Assembly: GCA_009599575.1 (NCBI GenBank)
Contig: VWND01000001.1
Span: forward strand, 2,604,001-2,668,000
DNA length: 64,000 bases
Reading direction: 5' to 3'
From: Blumeriella jaapii
Lineage: Eukaryota > Ascomycota > Leotiomycetes > Helotiales > Drepanopezizaceae
The position numbers were made by a program, and so were the translations under genes. Positions 11,277 to 23,195 of this stretch are shown piece by piece (position 1 is the stretch's first letter; the number at the start of each line of letters is the position of its first letter). Under the pieces are notes generated by a model. The model was not told where the DNA came from. It ran no database searches and saw only the letters and a program-made list of their open reading frames with translations.

Positions 11277-11706
11277 ACGCGGAGATTCAAATGCGACTCG
11301 TAAAAGCGTTATAGCCGCCAAATATCTCGAAGTTTTCGAAAAACACTTTCCTACGATTCTTTACGACGATAGTATTTTTATGCAAAATAACGCTCCGATT
11401 TATAAAGCGCGTTTTATTTAGGAATAGTTTCGTGATATAAATATCGAATTAGTAGATTGGCTTTTTTATTCGCCGGATTTTAATCCGATTGAAAATTTAT
11501 AGAAAATGTTAAAAGCTAAGATTATTGAGTTAAAACCTGAATTAATCGTTATAAAAAATAACGATATAACTCAGCGTTTATTAATTAGTACTGCACAAAG
11601 GGCGTGGGAGCTTTTGGAAGACCAGTTATTAAATAAACTGGCGGAGGGGATGCAGAAGAGAGTAAACGCTGTTAAAGCTGCAAATGGATGGTATACGAAA
11701 TATTAA
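11277..11706 (+). pseudogene. Tc1-like transposase, C-terminal part
   Basis: Contains FMQNNAPIYKA (second catalytic Asp now Asn) and SPDFNPIENL (catalytic Glu kept), the D34E arrangement of Tc1 transposases. The C-terminus from LKAKIIELKPEL to NAVKAANGWYTKY is open from 11506 to the stop at 11704. It is the continuation of the gene at 4076-4763. Confidence 0.9.
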
Positions 11707-12086
11707 TTGAAATCGAATATTCTTTCGATTTTCAGCTTTCATTTAAGCTATTTGTATTTAAAATCGATTAATTAATAGTGGAGTTATGAAGTTGTAAAGG
11801 TAGAAGAATTTTGTTGGGGTAACGATTATTTACTGACGCGCAGATTCATGTGTCCACCCACTGTACGTGTAGCTGCAAGCTCCCTGGTCTCCTGGTGAGT
11901 TTTCCATCAACTGTGGAAACTATTTATATATAAAAGGCTTTTTTATTTTAGCAACCTCTGTCTTTTGCAATTGTTGATTTTAAGTAAATATCTTTGTTAC
12001 AAAACCAAAAGCTCGTTTTTTATATTATATAAACACGGCGATTAATTAACTGATTTCCCAGCCCTTCGATTAATTAAATCGTTATA

Positions 12087-13302
12087 TTATTAATAATTTT
12101 TTTTCTACGCTAGCGACGGCGTAAATTATCTTTTCTTTCGAATTTCTCACGGGTTATACCAAAGTGATCGACCGGTCGTAAAAAGGCTTATTTCCGCACT
12201 TCGCGAAAAATAGCTTTTATTTAACGATCCTCCCCTTAGCAAAGCTTTTTAGCTCCTGCTATTACATTTTAACCTTTCTTTTTTCAATTAGCGAAAAAGC
12301 AGCCTTTTCCAGAAGCTTTTTCTTTAAAAAAACAGTCCTCCCCCCGAAGAAAAAAAAACAAAAAAAAGGGCAGAGCGCCAACCATTTCGTCTGCCATTTT
12401 TTTTACAGCTCAGCGCTAAAAGCATTTAGCTAAGACTTTTGCAAAACCAGCTAAAAAAAGCGCAAAAGCGTAAACGACAATTTTTGAAGATTATACGACT
12501 GCGACAAACCCTTTAATCAAAGCGTTTAATAAAATTTATCGAACGAGCTTCTGCTAATCGCGAATCTGCTGCTTTTTTCTTTTTTCGCAACGTTTTATTT
12601 CAATTAACAAGCGCTGCAAATCAATTTCTACGCTTTTTACAAAATTTTTTTAAATCTTTTTTTAACGGCCAAAATTCTAGCGCGCTTTTTAAACGCTATA
12701 ATTCTTATTTATCTGCTAACTTTCGATTAACTCGTATAAAACGCGTTTCGAACCTTAAGTTTAAGCTAAATAATAGTAAAAATTACAAAGCACGCTAATA
12801 AAAAACTAAAATTCTCGACAACTTCGAATTCTACTACGATTATTTCGCTAACGATCGATTTCGCAAGAATTATATATTCGATCAGACCGAAAGCGTAGCA
12901 AAAAAGTTTTTTATTTCGCGTATTAAACCGCTCCGATTTTATATTTTTCGAAAAATTAATAAAAAGAATCGCCCATTTTCTGACCGATTTTTTAAACGTT
13001 TAAAAAGCGAAAAACGAATTTAAAATGCTTGTAATAAATACGCACGACGACTTTTAGCAATTTTATCTGCGATTTTCCATTTTCGCAGCGAACGCTTAAA
13101 TACGAATTAATAAACAGCTTCGAAACGCTTTCCGCGATAAAATACCAAAGCGTTTACGAGAAAAGCTATATTTAAAATAAGCGCGTATAACGATTTTTAA
13201 AAATTGACTTATCGCCGTTCGATAGAAAAAACAAAATTAATTAGCTGAACGAGTTTTATACGCGAATCGCTTTTTAATCAAGTCTATTATTTATTAAAAT
13301 AA
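12087..13302 (+). pseudogene. A2 leader and partial gag
   Basis: Parallel to A1 5,084-6,295: the CTACGCTAGCGACGGCGTAAA leader, then the gag core IFDQTESVA near 12,875. It ends at 13,302, where family B element I begins with TGTAAAACGG. The rest of A2 is not in the window. Confidence 0.85.
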
Positions 13303-13569
13303 TGTAAAACGGTGATACTCTGTATTGATAAAAGTTGGTAGTTTTAGCTATGGTTGAGGCATGGACCCTTCCGAGACCCCCTGCCACTAACTACTTTCAA
13401 CAAGTATAAAAGCAAAGCATTTTTTTAAATAATATTATAAGCACGCAGTTTAATTTATACTTTTATTTATTCTTTTTTTCCTTTTTTCAGTCTTTTTTAA
13501 GGATTCCTTAGATTATTTTACTTACCGACATATGGCCGTATCAGTTTGGTTTTTCTACCTATTTTTACA
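13303..13569 (+). repeat. family B 5' LTR of element I
   Basis: Begins TGTAAAACGGTGATAC and ends TTTTTACA, with promoter core TATAAAAG (near 13,405). Directly after it TGGTAATTTACGC (from 13572) is a plausible tRNA primer-binding site (complement of a tRNA ending ..CCA). Confidence 0.92.
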
Positions 13570-14055
13570 TTTGGTAATTTACGCAAAGATTTAAACTTCG
13601 GTGTTTCGTTTTTATATATTCGCCGATGCATTTTTTAAATTCGCAATTAAAATCGATTTCGATATTTCGTTATTACGGCTTAAAAAATCTCTTATATAAT
13701 ATTGTTCGCAGCTGTATTATATAAAAGATTTCTAATAGCTTTTCTTATTTTGCGCATAATTATTAAATTACAAAAATGTAATATTTTTCAGAAACGTTTG
13801 AAATTACGGTTAAACAATTTTGAACCGTGCGAAATTCAAAGCTCGAAAGTCGCTTTTTTGTTTAAAAATAACAAATCGAATATTAGTTCGTACGCTTCGA
13901 CCGCTGCGCTCGGCCTTTCTGAATTAAATCTCTTTTGATCAAACGCCTGGCGAAAACTTAACCTTTTGATTTTACGCTTTGTGATTATAGCAATTACAAT
14001 TTGCGGCTTTTTATTAAAAATAATAAAAAAATAGCTGTATATGCATTGGCCTGAG

Positions 14056-14077
14056 CCACGGAATATCGAAACCGTGG
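14056..14077 (+). other. conserved leader hairpin of family B
   Basis: CCACGG-AATATCGAAA-CCGTGG is a perfect 6-bp stem with a 10-nt loop, about 490 nt after the LTR. It is identical in D (29611-29632, opposite strand) and slightly RIP-altered in C, F and K. It may be an RNA element of the genomic transcript; the function is inference. Confidence 0.55.
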
Positions 14078-14340
14078 ATTATATAATAATATAATATTAA
14101 TTTAATTAATTTATTAAAAAACAAGTTTTTTAATATATTATTTAAATATCTGAACGCAATTTTATTTTATTTAACTTTCTTAAAGAATACAAAAACTTTT
14201 TTAATAGCTTTTCTATTAAAAACGATTTTTTTTATATTAAAGATTTTTAATTTGCAATTTTAGAAAATATTTATTTATTTAATTTAAATTCCACCAACAA
14301 TTTCGCTAATATTATAAACAACGACGCTTTTCGGTTTTTT

Positions 14341-14901
14341 ATGCGAGGCCGCATGCTTTTTTTTGGCTCCTTTGGTGCATTTTTATTTAATGGCGCCAAC
14401 GTTACCGATTTTATCGAAAAATATAAAAAAACCTGTAAAAATTTCGAAGTTTTTAAAACTGAAATGTTCGATAAACTTTTTCGTTATTATAATATAATTA
14501 TTAAAAATATTATTAAATCGATAAATAAATGGAAGGTTATTAAAGCTCGAAACTAGCGCAAGTTAATTAAAGCTTTAAAATCGGAGTTTCGAAACCACGA
14601 TCGCTAGCAAATTCGCGATATTATCGCTTTTTTTAAATAGTTTGTTATAACAATTCGCTAAGCTAAAGAATTCAAGGCTTATTGTCGTATTTATACGAGA
14701 GTTTCTGACGTTTTCGTTAATAAAAAGGTTTTAAGCGAGGTTAAGCAGAAAAGATTGTTTTTATTTGGCTTTTTAATTAGCATTCGCAACAAAACTATTA
14801 ATTATTTTAAGATTGATAAACAAAATTTTAAAATCTTCGATTAGTATTTCAAATTTGTGAAATTCGTTTTTAAATAAAACCAAAGCGAACGTATTATCGA
14901 A
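14341..14901 (+). pseudogene. family B gag fragment in element I
   Basis: Starts near MRGRMLFFGSFGAFLF and contains ANVTDFIEKY, FDKLFRYY and the FRNHDR segment. This matches the N-terminal part of fungal Ty3/gypsy gag polyproteins. Truncated at 14,901 by insertion of G. Confidence 0.85.
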
Positions 14902-15290
14902 TGTAAGGATTGAAGGGCAGGGAAATACTAGTTCAGACAATAGAGCTCAGATAAAATTAGGTTGATAGTCAGACTGATCTTTACCTTTTACATTTTTAAT
15001 AAAAAGCGTGTATAAATACAAAAAAAGGGGTGGAGCCTTCGAAAAAAATATTTTTCAGGAAACCAGGCGAATCTTATTTAGTATGCTTTTCCAGCCTTTA
15101 TTCCGACCGTTTTTCAATTTTTTTTAATATAATTTTAATAATTGGTTTTTTAGCAATTACTTTTATAAAATATTTTATTTAAATATTATTTTCAGCTTTT
15201 ATAATACTATTCGGCTTTTACGGCCTATCCGCAGAAAATATTATTCGAAAGTTGATAAAAAGCAAAAGGTTTTGGCGGATCATTTGATTT
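14902..15290 (-). repeat. presumed 3' LTR of G (inner boundary unresolved)
   Basis: The outer end is clear: family B gag is interrupted at TGTAAGGATTGAAGG. A TATA-like TATTTATA on the minus strand lies near 15,010-15,020. The partner LTR is outside the window, so the inner end is only a guess. Confidence 0.5.
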
Positions 15291-16490
15291 ATATACGTAA
15301 TATTAATTTCTGATATTATCTTTTTTTTTAAGCTTTTGGTTTTTAAAAGCGATTAATTTTTTTGTACGTATGCTTTCGTATATAACGTGCGTTACGCTTT
15401 CGAAATAACGTACGGTTTTTTTCGCTTTTAATCGTAAATTGTAGCTGTTTTTTCCGCTTTCGGTCGTGAATTATAGCTGTTTTGCTGTTTTGTTTTTTTT
15501 GTTTTCGGTAGCGCTCGTATTTTCGTTTGAAAAAGCTTTTTTTTTTTAAAATGGCCGTTATTTTCCTGTTTAATTTTTTTTTTTTTATTTTTTTATTTTT
15601 TCGTCAGCTTTTTTTTATTTTAATCAACTGCTTTTCGCCGCGTTCGCCGCGAACTTTTAAAATGCTTTTAACTTTTATCTGTTTTCGGTATATACGCTTA
15701 ATTTTACGCGAAAGCATTATAGCGGCCTTTTTGCTTTTTTGCGTTTTCGAACTTTTTAGCGTAAAATACAACCGCTGCAAAACTTCGTATATTTAATGCT
15801 TTTTTGTAAGTTTTTTAAACTTTTACTCGGATTCGCTTTTAATTAATTATAAATTTCTGCCGCACGCGCTACCGAAGCGTAAATTTTTCTTTCGGGCCTT
15901 AACGATTTTATAAATCGTTTCGATACTATTATCGCCGCTGCCGTTTTTTTTTTTCTGCTACCGAAGCCAAAGCTTTTGCTAAAACTTTTATCGATTTTAT
16001 TATTTACGACGCTTATATAAATTGTTTAAAAAAAAATAACGCTTCGGCTTTTATAATAATCGAAAATCGTACGAATCGCGCCGCGGCTCGGATTGCCGCT
16101 GCTGCTGCTGCGCCCGCTTTTGCCGGTTTAGCGGCTGCTGCTGTTTTAAAAGCTTTGGCTGCGCCGGCTTTTTTATTTAACGACGCTAATATAAAACGTA
16201 TTTTCCGACGTTTCGAAAACGTCGCTTGGATTTATTTTAATTAATTAAATCAAATTCTGAATTTTTACGAAAATATCGTAATTGTAATTCAGGATTCGAT
16301 TACGGCTATTATAAAAACCTTAATTAAAATAAATCGAATATTTTGCGAATTCGTTTAATATTAATTTTTTTTAGCTTGCCGCTGCTTTTAAATCTGAAAA
16401 AAATAGCGATAAAAATAAATAAAAAATAACGATAATAATACGAATAATAAATCGCTTTAGCGGCGGTTTTAAAGTTTTTTAAATGTTTTT
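15290..16490 (-). pseudogene. Lys- and Ala-rich region downstream of the G chromodomain
   Basis: Minus-strand frames read as Lys/Arg-rich tracts (15,300-15,860) and an alanine-rich segment with alternating A and K (about 16,080-16,170, GCTGCTGCT on the plus strand). A short tandem peptide (KTATIYD-like, twice) lies near 15,430-15,480. No family recognised. It could be an extension of pol or a separate ORF. Confidence 0.4.
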
Positions 16491-16539
16491 TTTTTTTTTT
16501 TTTTTTTTTGCTTTTACGACGCGTATTCGTTACTGCTTC

Positions 16540-17147
16540 GTTGCTATTATTTATCGTATTTTTTAAGTATTTTTTTACGACTTTTTTTACGTTCGTAAAA
16601 TAATTTTCTGGCTTTTACGAATTTTCGTTTAATAAATAACTTTTTTATCGTATTAAATAATATCGGCCTTTTTTTTGTATTTTTATAAGTTTGTATTAAT
16701 TTAATCTTGTATTTTTCGGGTTTTTAAAGTTTTATTATATTATTTTTCGGCTCGGTATCGTTTCGATTTTGTTAAGATTTTAATAGAAAAACGTGGAAAA
16801 TATCGTAAATACGATATTAAAAAAAAAAGCTCGAGTTGGTAAGCTTGGCCGTGCTTATATATAATTCGCTTGATTTTAAAAGGTTTTAAATATTTATTTA
16901 AAAACTTTCGAGAAAATCGCAGCTATCGAAGGTTTTTAATCGATAATAATATTTTATCGCTTATTTAAAATTTAGTTTTTTTGTATTTAGCGTCGTAAAC
17001 TTTTTATAATTCGCGTTGGCTTTTTTTAGCTTTTTATTAAATATTTTTTTTTTTTGCAATATTTTAATTCGTTTTTCCGCTGACGGTATTCTTTTTTTTA
17101 CGACGTCGCTTTCGACGTTGCTATCAAATTCGGAATAAAAGCCGTAT
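16540..17147 (-). pseudogene. G integrase C-terminus and chromodomain
   Basis: The minus strand reads YGFYSEFDSNVESDV, then KISDKILLSIKNLR (GPF/Y-type SH3-like module, 16,790-16,980) and a chromodomain INTNLQKYKKGRYYLI..NSQKPENYFTN (about 16,560-16,740), equivalent to YLVRWKGY..NTWEPEENL. Stops replace former Trp/Gln codons. This makes G a chromovirus. Confidence 0.8.
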
Positions 17148-17413
17148 TGTAAAAGTAGATAGGAAAACCAGACTGATACGGCCATATGTCGGTGGATAAA
17201 ATAGTCTAGGGAATCCCTAGAAAAGACTAAAAAAAAAAAAAGAGAATAAATAAAGGTATAAATTAAATTGCGTGCTTATGATATTATCTAAAAGAATGCT
17301 TTGCTTTTATACCTGTTGAAAGTAGTCAATAGCAAAAGGTTTCGGAAAGGTTTATATTTCGACTATAGTTAAAACTATCAATTCTTATTAATACAAAGTA
17401 TTACCGTTTTATA
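17148..17413 (-). repeat. family B 3' LTR of C
   Basis: Minus-strand copy starting TGTAAAAGTAGATAGG on the plus strand and ending CCGTTTTATA. An open frame starting MAVSVWFSYLLL runs out of it on the minus strand only because the LTR joins G coding sequence. Confidence 0.9.
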
Positions 17414-17499
17414 TTTTGTCCTAAATAATATACGTAGTCGTTTTTGACTACGACCAAAGAAAAACATAACTTTAATAAATGCAATCTAATTTATCTTAT

Positions 17500-19122
17500 A
17501 TAATCTAAAAACTAATTAATTAAAAACCGAACTTTTTAGCTTTATATTTCTTCGGTCTTTTAACCCGTTTTTAGCTTTTTTGCTATTAATTCTTGCGAAA
17601 AAATAACGTTTCGCTTATCGTTCGAATTATTTTGTTCGCTCTGTTTTTTTAAAAAATAGCTCGATAAAATATTAATCGAAATATCGTTTAAATTTACGAA
17701 CGTTCTGATAGTTTTTTCGTCGATAATATTATTAAATGTCGCCGCGACGAATGCTTTCCACGATTTTTTTACGTAAATAATAAATTTCAGTTTTTAAACG
17801 TAGTTTTACGTTTTGCAAAAAGCGCTAAAAAGTCTTATATTAAAATCGTAAAAATAATCGATTAGTTCGTTGTAATTAAAACCGATTAGCGCTTGTGCTT
17901 CGCGTAAAACTAATAGGTCGAACTACGATTATTTGCCGACGAATGCTTTTAAAAAGGTTTCGAAGCCTGTAAAAAAAACTATTCTACGGAATGGTTCGAA
18001 AGTAATCGTTTGCAATCGAAACCATCGAAAATGCTATAATTGCTTTCGTCGCAATATAAACAATATTAAATTACTTATCGGATTATCGTTTTCGAAATGA
18101 TTTTTATATTTTTGCGCCGTATAATTATTCGAATAAATTAGTATCGCGCCGTCGGTTTTTTAGATTCTGAATCTGACGAAAACTTTTTGTTTAATCGAAA
18201 AACTGACAAAAGTTATTTTATTTTCTATTCCGTAGCTTTCGGTTTCGTAATCCGATGAAATAGCCGAGGCTATTGCTTTAAACGCGTTAAAATACAAAAA
18301 AGCTGGGCCTTTTTAAATAATTTTAATTAATTTAGCGTCGTAATATAATTGCAAATAAGCTTCGATTATTTCCGAATTATATGCGAATGCAAATAAAACG
18401 TAATAATCGAAGGTGGCGTCGGTAAAGTCTTCGATTTTTTTTTTTTTTTAAAAGTCGGCGATATCGAATTTTATAATTGTAATACGATCGGAGCCAACGA
18501 AATTTAAAGCGATCGAAACGTTAAAATATACCACGAAACGGCAATTTCCAAAGTTCCGAGTAATTAAAGCAGCGAAATAAAGGCCGGAATGCATTTTAAA
18601 AGTTTATTAAATGAAATTATAAAGCATATTAGCGAAAAAAGTTATAAGCGCTTTTTAGATTTTAACCAATCGAAAATAATGCTTATATATAGCTATTTTT
18701 TTTTTTATAAAATGCAGCAGCGGCTTGTTTTTTCCGTTATAAAACCTTACGTAATTAACGAATTCGCAGCTTAATTTAAATAGATTTTAAAATATATTTT
18801 CGGTCGAAAAGCTAGAAAAGTCGGCTTTTGGAAATACTCGTTGCTTCCATTTTTCCACGTTTTAATCGAGCTTATAATCGCGCTAAAAGTTTTAAAATCT
18901 GCTTTAAAATTTGCGTAGCCTAAGTAAATTTTAATACGCGCTTAAATAATTTTCGCAGTTTTTCGTCGGAATATAAATTAATTATTAAAATTAATTTCGA
19001 ACACGTCGTAATCCGAATTTTTAATAATAGCGAATCGACCAGCAAAGCCGATAACGTTAATTTTTTTTATAATCAAATCGTAATACGCCGCGTAACAGCG
19101 TACGTAAAAATAGCAAAACTTG
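17500..19122 (-). pseudogene. family B ORF2, C-terminal part, in element C
   Basis: Collinear with 19480-21110 of D and with the reverse complement of 49590-51190 of F. Broken at 19119-19122 (CTTG) by insertion of D and continued at 30385. It has stops throughout. No known domain recognised; see the F copy for description. Confidence 0.7.
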
Positions 19123-19389
19123 TGTAAAAGTAGGTAGGAAAACCAGACTGATACGGCCATATGTCGGTGGGTAAGATAATCTAGGGAATCCCTAGAAAAG
19201 ACTGAAGAAAGGAAAAGAAGAATGAATGAAGGTATAAATTGGACTGCGTGCTTATGGTATTATCTAAAAGGGTGCTTTGCTTTTATATCTGTTAAAAGTA
19301 GTTAATGGCAAAGGGCTTCGAAAGGGTTTATGCTTCGACTATAATTAAAACTATTAATTTTTATTAATACAAAATATTACCGTTTTACA
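19123..19389 (-). repeat. family B 3' LTR of D
   Basis: 267 bp, TGTAAAAGTAGGTAGG to CCGTTTTACA on the plus strand. This copy keeps the canonical TG..CA ends. Confidence 0.93.
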
Positions 19390-19479
19390 TTTTGTTTTAA
19401 ATAATATACGTAGTCGTTTTTGATTACGATTAAAGAAAAATATAACTTTAATAAGTGCAATTTAATTTATTTTATATAA

Positions 19480-22400
19480 TTTAAAAATTAATTAATCAAA
19501 AACCGAATTTTTTAACTCCACGTTTTTTTGGTTTTTTAATTCGTTTTTGGCTTTTTTGCTATTGGCTTTTGCGAAAAGGTAGCGTTTCGCTTGTCGTTTA
19601 AATCATTTTGTTTATTTTGCTTTTCTGAAAAATAGCTTGATAAAATGTTAATCGAGGTATCGTTTAAATTTACGAACGTTTTGATAGCTTTTTCGTCGAT
19701 GATATTATTAAATATCGCCGCGACGGATGCTTTTTACGATTTTTTTTCGTAAATAATAGATTTCAGCTTCTGAACGTAATTTTACGCTTTGCAAAAAGCG
19801 CTGAAAAGTCTTGTATTAAAATCGTAGAAATAATCGATTAATTCGCCGTAATTAAAACCGATTAACGCTTTTGCTTCGCGTAAGATTAATAAATCGGACC
19901 ACGGTTGTTACCGACGAGTATTTCTGAAAAAGCTCCGAAGCTTATAAAAAAGATTATTTTACGAAATAGTTCGGAAATAATCGTTTGCAATCGAAATTAC
20001 CGAAAATGCTATAATTGTTTTCGCCGCAGTACAAATAATATCAAATTGCTTATCGGATTGTCGTTTTCGAAATAGTTTTTGTACTTTTGCGCCGTATAAT
20101 TATTCGAATAAATTAATATCGCGCCGTCGGTTTTTTAGGTTTTAAATTTGACGAAAACTTTTTGCTTAATTAAAAAGCTGATAAAAGTTATTTTATTTTT
20201 TATTTCGTAGCTTTCGGTTTCGTAATCCGATAAAATAACCGAGGCCATTGCTTTAAACGCGCTGAAATACGAAAAGGCTGGGTTTTTTTGAATAGTTTTA
20301 GTTAGTTTGGCGTCGTAGTATAATTGCAAGTAGATTTCGATTATTTCCGAATTATATGCGAATGCAAATAAAACGTAGTAATCGAAAATAGCGTCGGTAA
20401 GATTTTCGATTTTTTTTTTTTTTTAAAAATCGGCGATATCGAATTTTATAATTATAATACGATCGGGGCCAGCGAAACCTGAAGCGATCGGAACGTTAAA
20501 ATATGCCACGAAGCGGTAGTTTTTAAAGTTCCGGATAATTAAAGCAGCGAAATAAAAGCCGGGATGCATTTTAAAAGCTTATTAAATAAAATTATAAAGC
20601 ATATTAGCGAAAAAAGCTATAAACGCTTTTTGGGTTTTAATTAATCGGAAATAATACTTATATATAATTATTTTTTTTTTTATAAAATGCAGCAGTGGCT
20701 TGTTTTTTTCGTTATAAAACCTTACGTAATTAACGAATTCGCAGCTTAATTTAAATAAATTTTAAAACATATTTTCGGTCGAAAAATTAAAAAAATCGGC
20801 TTTTGAAAATACTCGTTGCTTTTATTTTTTTACGTTTCAATCGAGCTTTATAATCGCGTTGAATATTTTAGGATTTACTTTGAAATTTGCGTATTTTAAA
20901 TAAGCTTTAGCACGTATTTAAATAGTTTTCGCAGTTTTTCGTCGGAATATAAATTGATTATTAAAATTAATTTCGAATACGTCGTAATTCGAATTTCTGA
21001 TAGCAGCGAATCGATTAGCGAAGCCGATAACGTTAATTCTTTTTGTAATTAAATTGCAATACGCCGCGTAATAACGTACGTAAAAATAACAAAATTTGCC
21101 GTTTTTTTTAGCGTTGATATTATTCGTAAAAACGAAATTAAAAAATCGGAGTTTTTCAGCGAAAAAAAGCTCGAGTAAAAACGGATCACCGTTTTCAAAA
21201 GTCTTTTTTATTTGTTCCGGCGTATTATATTTGCAATTTTCCGAAAAAAGCTTAGTTTAGTTTTCGTTCGAAGCAAAAAAAAAAAAAGCTAACGGATTTA
21301 TTTGGTTTTTGTATAAAAGTATCGAAGTAAAACTTTTGAATCGTTTCGTCGTCGAAAGCGAAAGTTTTAAATAAAATAATTTGATTTTATGTTTTTTATA
21401 TAATTTTTTCCGCGATAATTTCGATATTTTTTTCCAAGCTTTTTCGGTCGAATCGTATAATAATCGAGATTTTAAATGCTTTTATTAAAATCTCGAATAT
21501 TAGCGATAATAATACGACGTTTTTAAACGCAGCAAGCGTTTTTAATATTTGCGTATTTAGTTTCGAAAAATCAGATTTAAAATCGTTTAGGTTTTTTTTT
21601 TTCGGAATATTTGCGTTTTTTAAATTTGATTTCGTAAAATCGTCGCGTTTTTTATTAATTAATTTAAAGCTTATAGCTCGGCGTCGATTTCCGGCCGTTT
21701 TTATTCGCGGTACCTTTTTTGCTAGCGACGCGAATAGTTTTTTCCGCCGAACAAAAAAGATTTCGGAAATATCGGCGCGCTTTTTTACGTTTTCTGTTTT
21801 TATTTTTTCCGGAATCGCTTTTATAAATATAATAAATTTTTTATATTCGAATAAGCGGTTGTTTGTTATCACGCTTTTGGTTTCGTTTTCGAATTCGTTT
21901 TCGATAATTGGAAATAAAAGTCGCCGAATTATTTTAGCTGCTTTGGAAATATTAATTGCTATTACGTATATTTTTTCGAATTATACGAAAATAATATTGG
22001 TTTTTTCGTTTTTTTCGTCGTTGTAAATTTAAAATATCGGAATAGCATCGTTTTTTTCGTTCGGTATAAAAATGCTGTATTTAACGACGCTTAGTTTTTT
22101 GCTTTGAAAAAAGGTCAGATTTAGAATTTCGCAGCCGATTAGGATTTTTTTTAGCGATTGTATAACGTCGTCGATCAGTTTGCAAACAGCTGTAAAAAGG
22201 CTTGTAAACCTGCGGGCTTTTAGGTTATTAGCTTTTAAAGTTTGCGTTTTGAAAATATAAGCGTTTAATATTTAAACTTTTTTTTTCGTAAAAATAATAA
22301 TTTCGAAAAAGCGAGCGAAATGCCGAAATAGAATAATACCGATAATTTTGCTAAAAACGTATTTTTAAATATTCTTTTTATTAATTTGGCAAAAAACGTA

Positions 22401-22770
22401 AGATTCGGTTTGTTATCTTTTTTTTATTATTTCGAGCTTTTTTTGCTCCGGCGAAAGTTTTTAAAACGTTATCGTAATTTAGCAGGAATTTGTCGTAATT
22501 AAGGCTTTTACGAACGAATTTAGCTTTAACGAAATCTTTGTAATCGAATAAAAATTCGTTAACGTTTTTAATTATTATATCGAATTGCTTTATAAACGTT
22601 TTTACGATAGCTGTTTATTAATTTGAAATAGCAGTATTATATATTTGCTTAAATTCGAAAAAATTGCGTATAATAGTTTTGTTTTAAAGTAAATTAAAAA
22701 TAAGCTTGCCAGGTTTAATAACGCTTTGCTTAAAAAACGATATAATATCGATAAGTTTATTAATTAAAAA
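19480..22770 (-). pseudogene. family B ORF2 (unknown, about 1,000 codons) in element D
   Basis: Lies between pol and the 3' LTR on the coding strand of the element. The minus strand gives long open pieces, for example 21396-21872 (MITNNRLFEYKKFIIFIKAI..). It aligns frame by frame with the C and F copies. No family recognised. One 33-bp palindrome (21703-21735) lies inside it in frame. Confidence 0.7.
21703..21735 (-). repeat. 33-bp palindrome, ORF2 site, element D
   Basis: ATTCGCGGTACC..TAGCGACGCGAAT; the outer 7 bp are perfectly complementary (ATTCGCG/CGCGAAT). It lies in frame in ORF2. Confidence 0.8.
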
Positions 22771-22799
22771 AATGTATTATATTTGTTAAAAAGTAAATA

Positions 22800-23195
22800 A
22801 AAAAAAGTACGAAGATTGTAAAATATTTGTATTTAAAAGTTACGAAAAGCCGCATATTGTTTTTCTAATAAATTATAATTGTTTAGGCAAGTATCCGTTT
22901 AAAACAGCGAAAAAAATAAACAGTGCAATAAATAGCAAATAATAAAATGTATAAAAAATAGTTTTCGTATAATATGCGAATAATATAAATATATCAAATA
23001 TGCGGCTTAAATATATACAAAGCTTTTGTTTTAATAAACAAAAATACAATCAAACAAAAAAAAGTATAATAAATGTTTTAAATAATATAAAAAAAGATCT
23101 TAAGAATAAACAGCGTATATCAAAACAAAAATAATAAAATAGCATATAATAAAAAGAAAAATAATAAATAACAAAAATAATAAAATAATTAATAA
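22800..23195. other. AT-rich spacer between pol and ORF2 of D
   Basis: Extremely AT-rich, no open frame of note, equivalent to 47,460-47,930 of F. It may hold the pol terminator or the promoter/splice site for ORF2; nothing diagnostic is visible. Confidence 0.5.

Larger units (their letters stand above)
3983..11863 (+). mobile_element. Tc1/mariner transposon N1, interrupted by A1
   Basis: The terminal inverted repeats are 29 bp: left starts CAGTACGTGGACACATGAAT, right (reverse complement) starts CAGTGGGTGGACACATGAAT, and both end in GCGCGTC. They are flanked by TA duplications (3981-3982, 11864-11865) inside the A2 LTR. Without the A1 insertion the element is about 1.37 kb, a usual Tc1 size. 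It carries one transposase gene. Confidence 0.93.
3938..12086 (+). repeat. family A 5' LTR of element A2, split by Tc1 element N1
   Basis: The LTR is in two parts, 3938-3982 (to CAGCAACTA) and 11864-12086 (TACGTGTAGCTGCAAG to the TTATA end). Joined through one TA they give a family A LTR of usual length. The break falls at the TA of CAGCAACTACGTRTAGCTGC, exactly where N1 carries its TA duplication. Confidence 0.9.
13303..14901 (+). mobile_element. family B Ty3/gypsy element I, 5' part only
   Basis: 5' LTR 13303-13569, leader and the first part of gag, collinear with 40259-41850 of element F. It stops in gag after GAACGTATTATCGA at 14,901, where the terminal sequence TGTAAGGATTGAAGG of G begins. 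The remainder is expected beyond the window. Confidence 0.9.
14902..17147 (-). mobile_element. chromovirus G, segment a (3' end)
   Basis: Minus-strand element with its 3' terminus at 14902 (the minus strand ends ..CCTTACA). It then holds a Lys/Ala-rich region, a chromodomain and the integrase C-terminus. It is separated from segment b (39702-40258) by family B element C. Rejoining across one 4-bp target restores the frame through RILYGFYSEF, the usual YALYGYHPE site of gypsy integrases. Confidence 0.9.

Noticed and set aside
16481..16510. Long T run considered as a poly(A) tail of a LINE
   Set aside because: No LINE reverse transcriptase or endonuclease beside it; it lies in the degraded chromovirus G.
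16961..19160. Minus-strand frames starting MAVSVWFSYLLL (16961-17185, 18978-19160)
   Set aside because: They begin inside the family B LTR and run into the flanking element; chance fusions at insertion sites.
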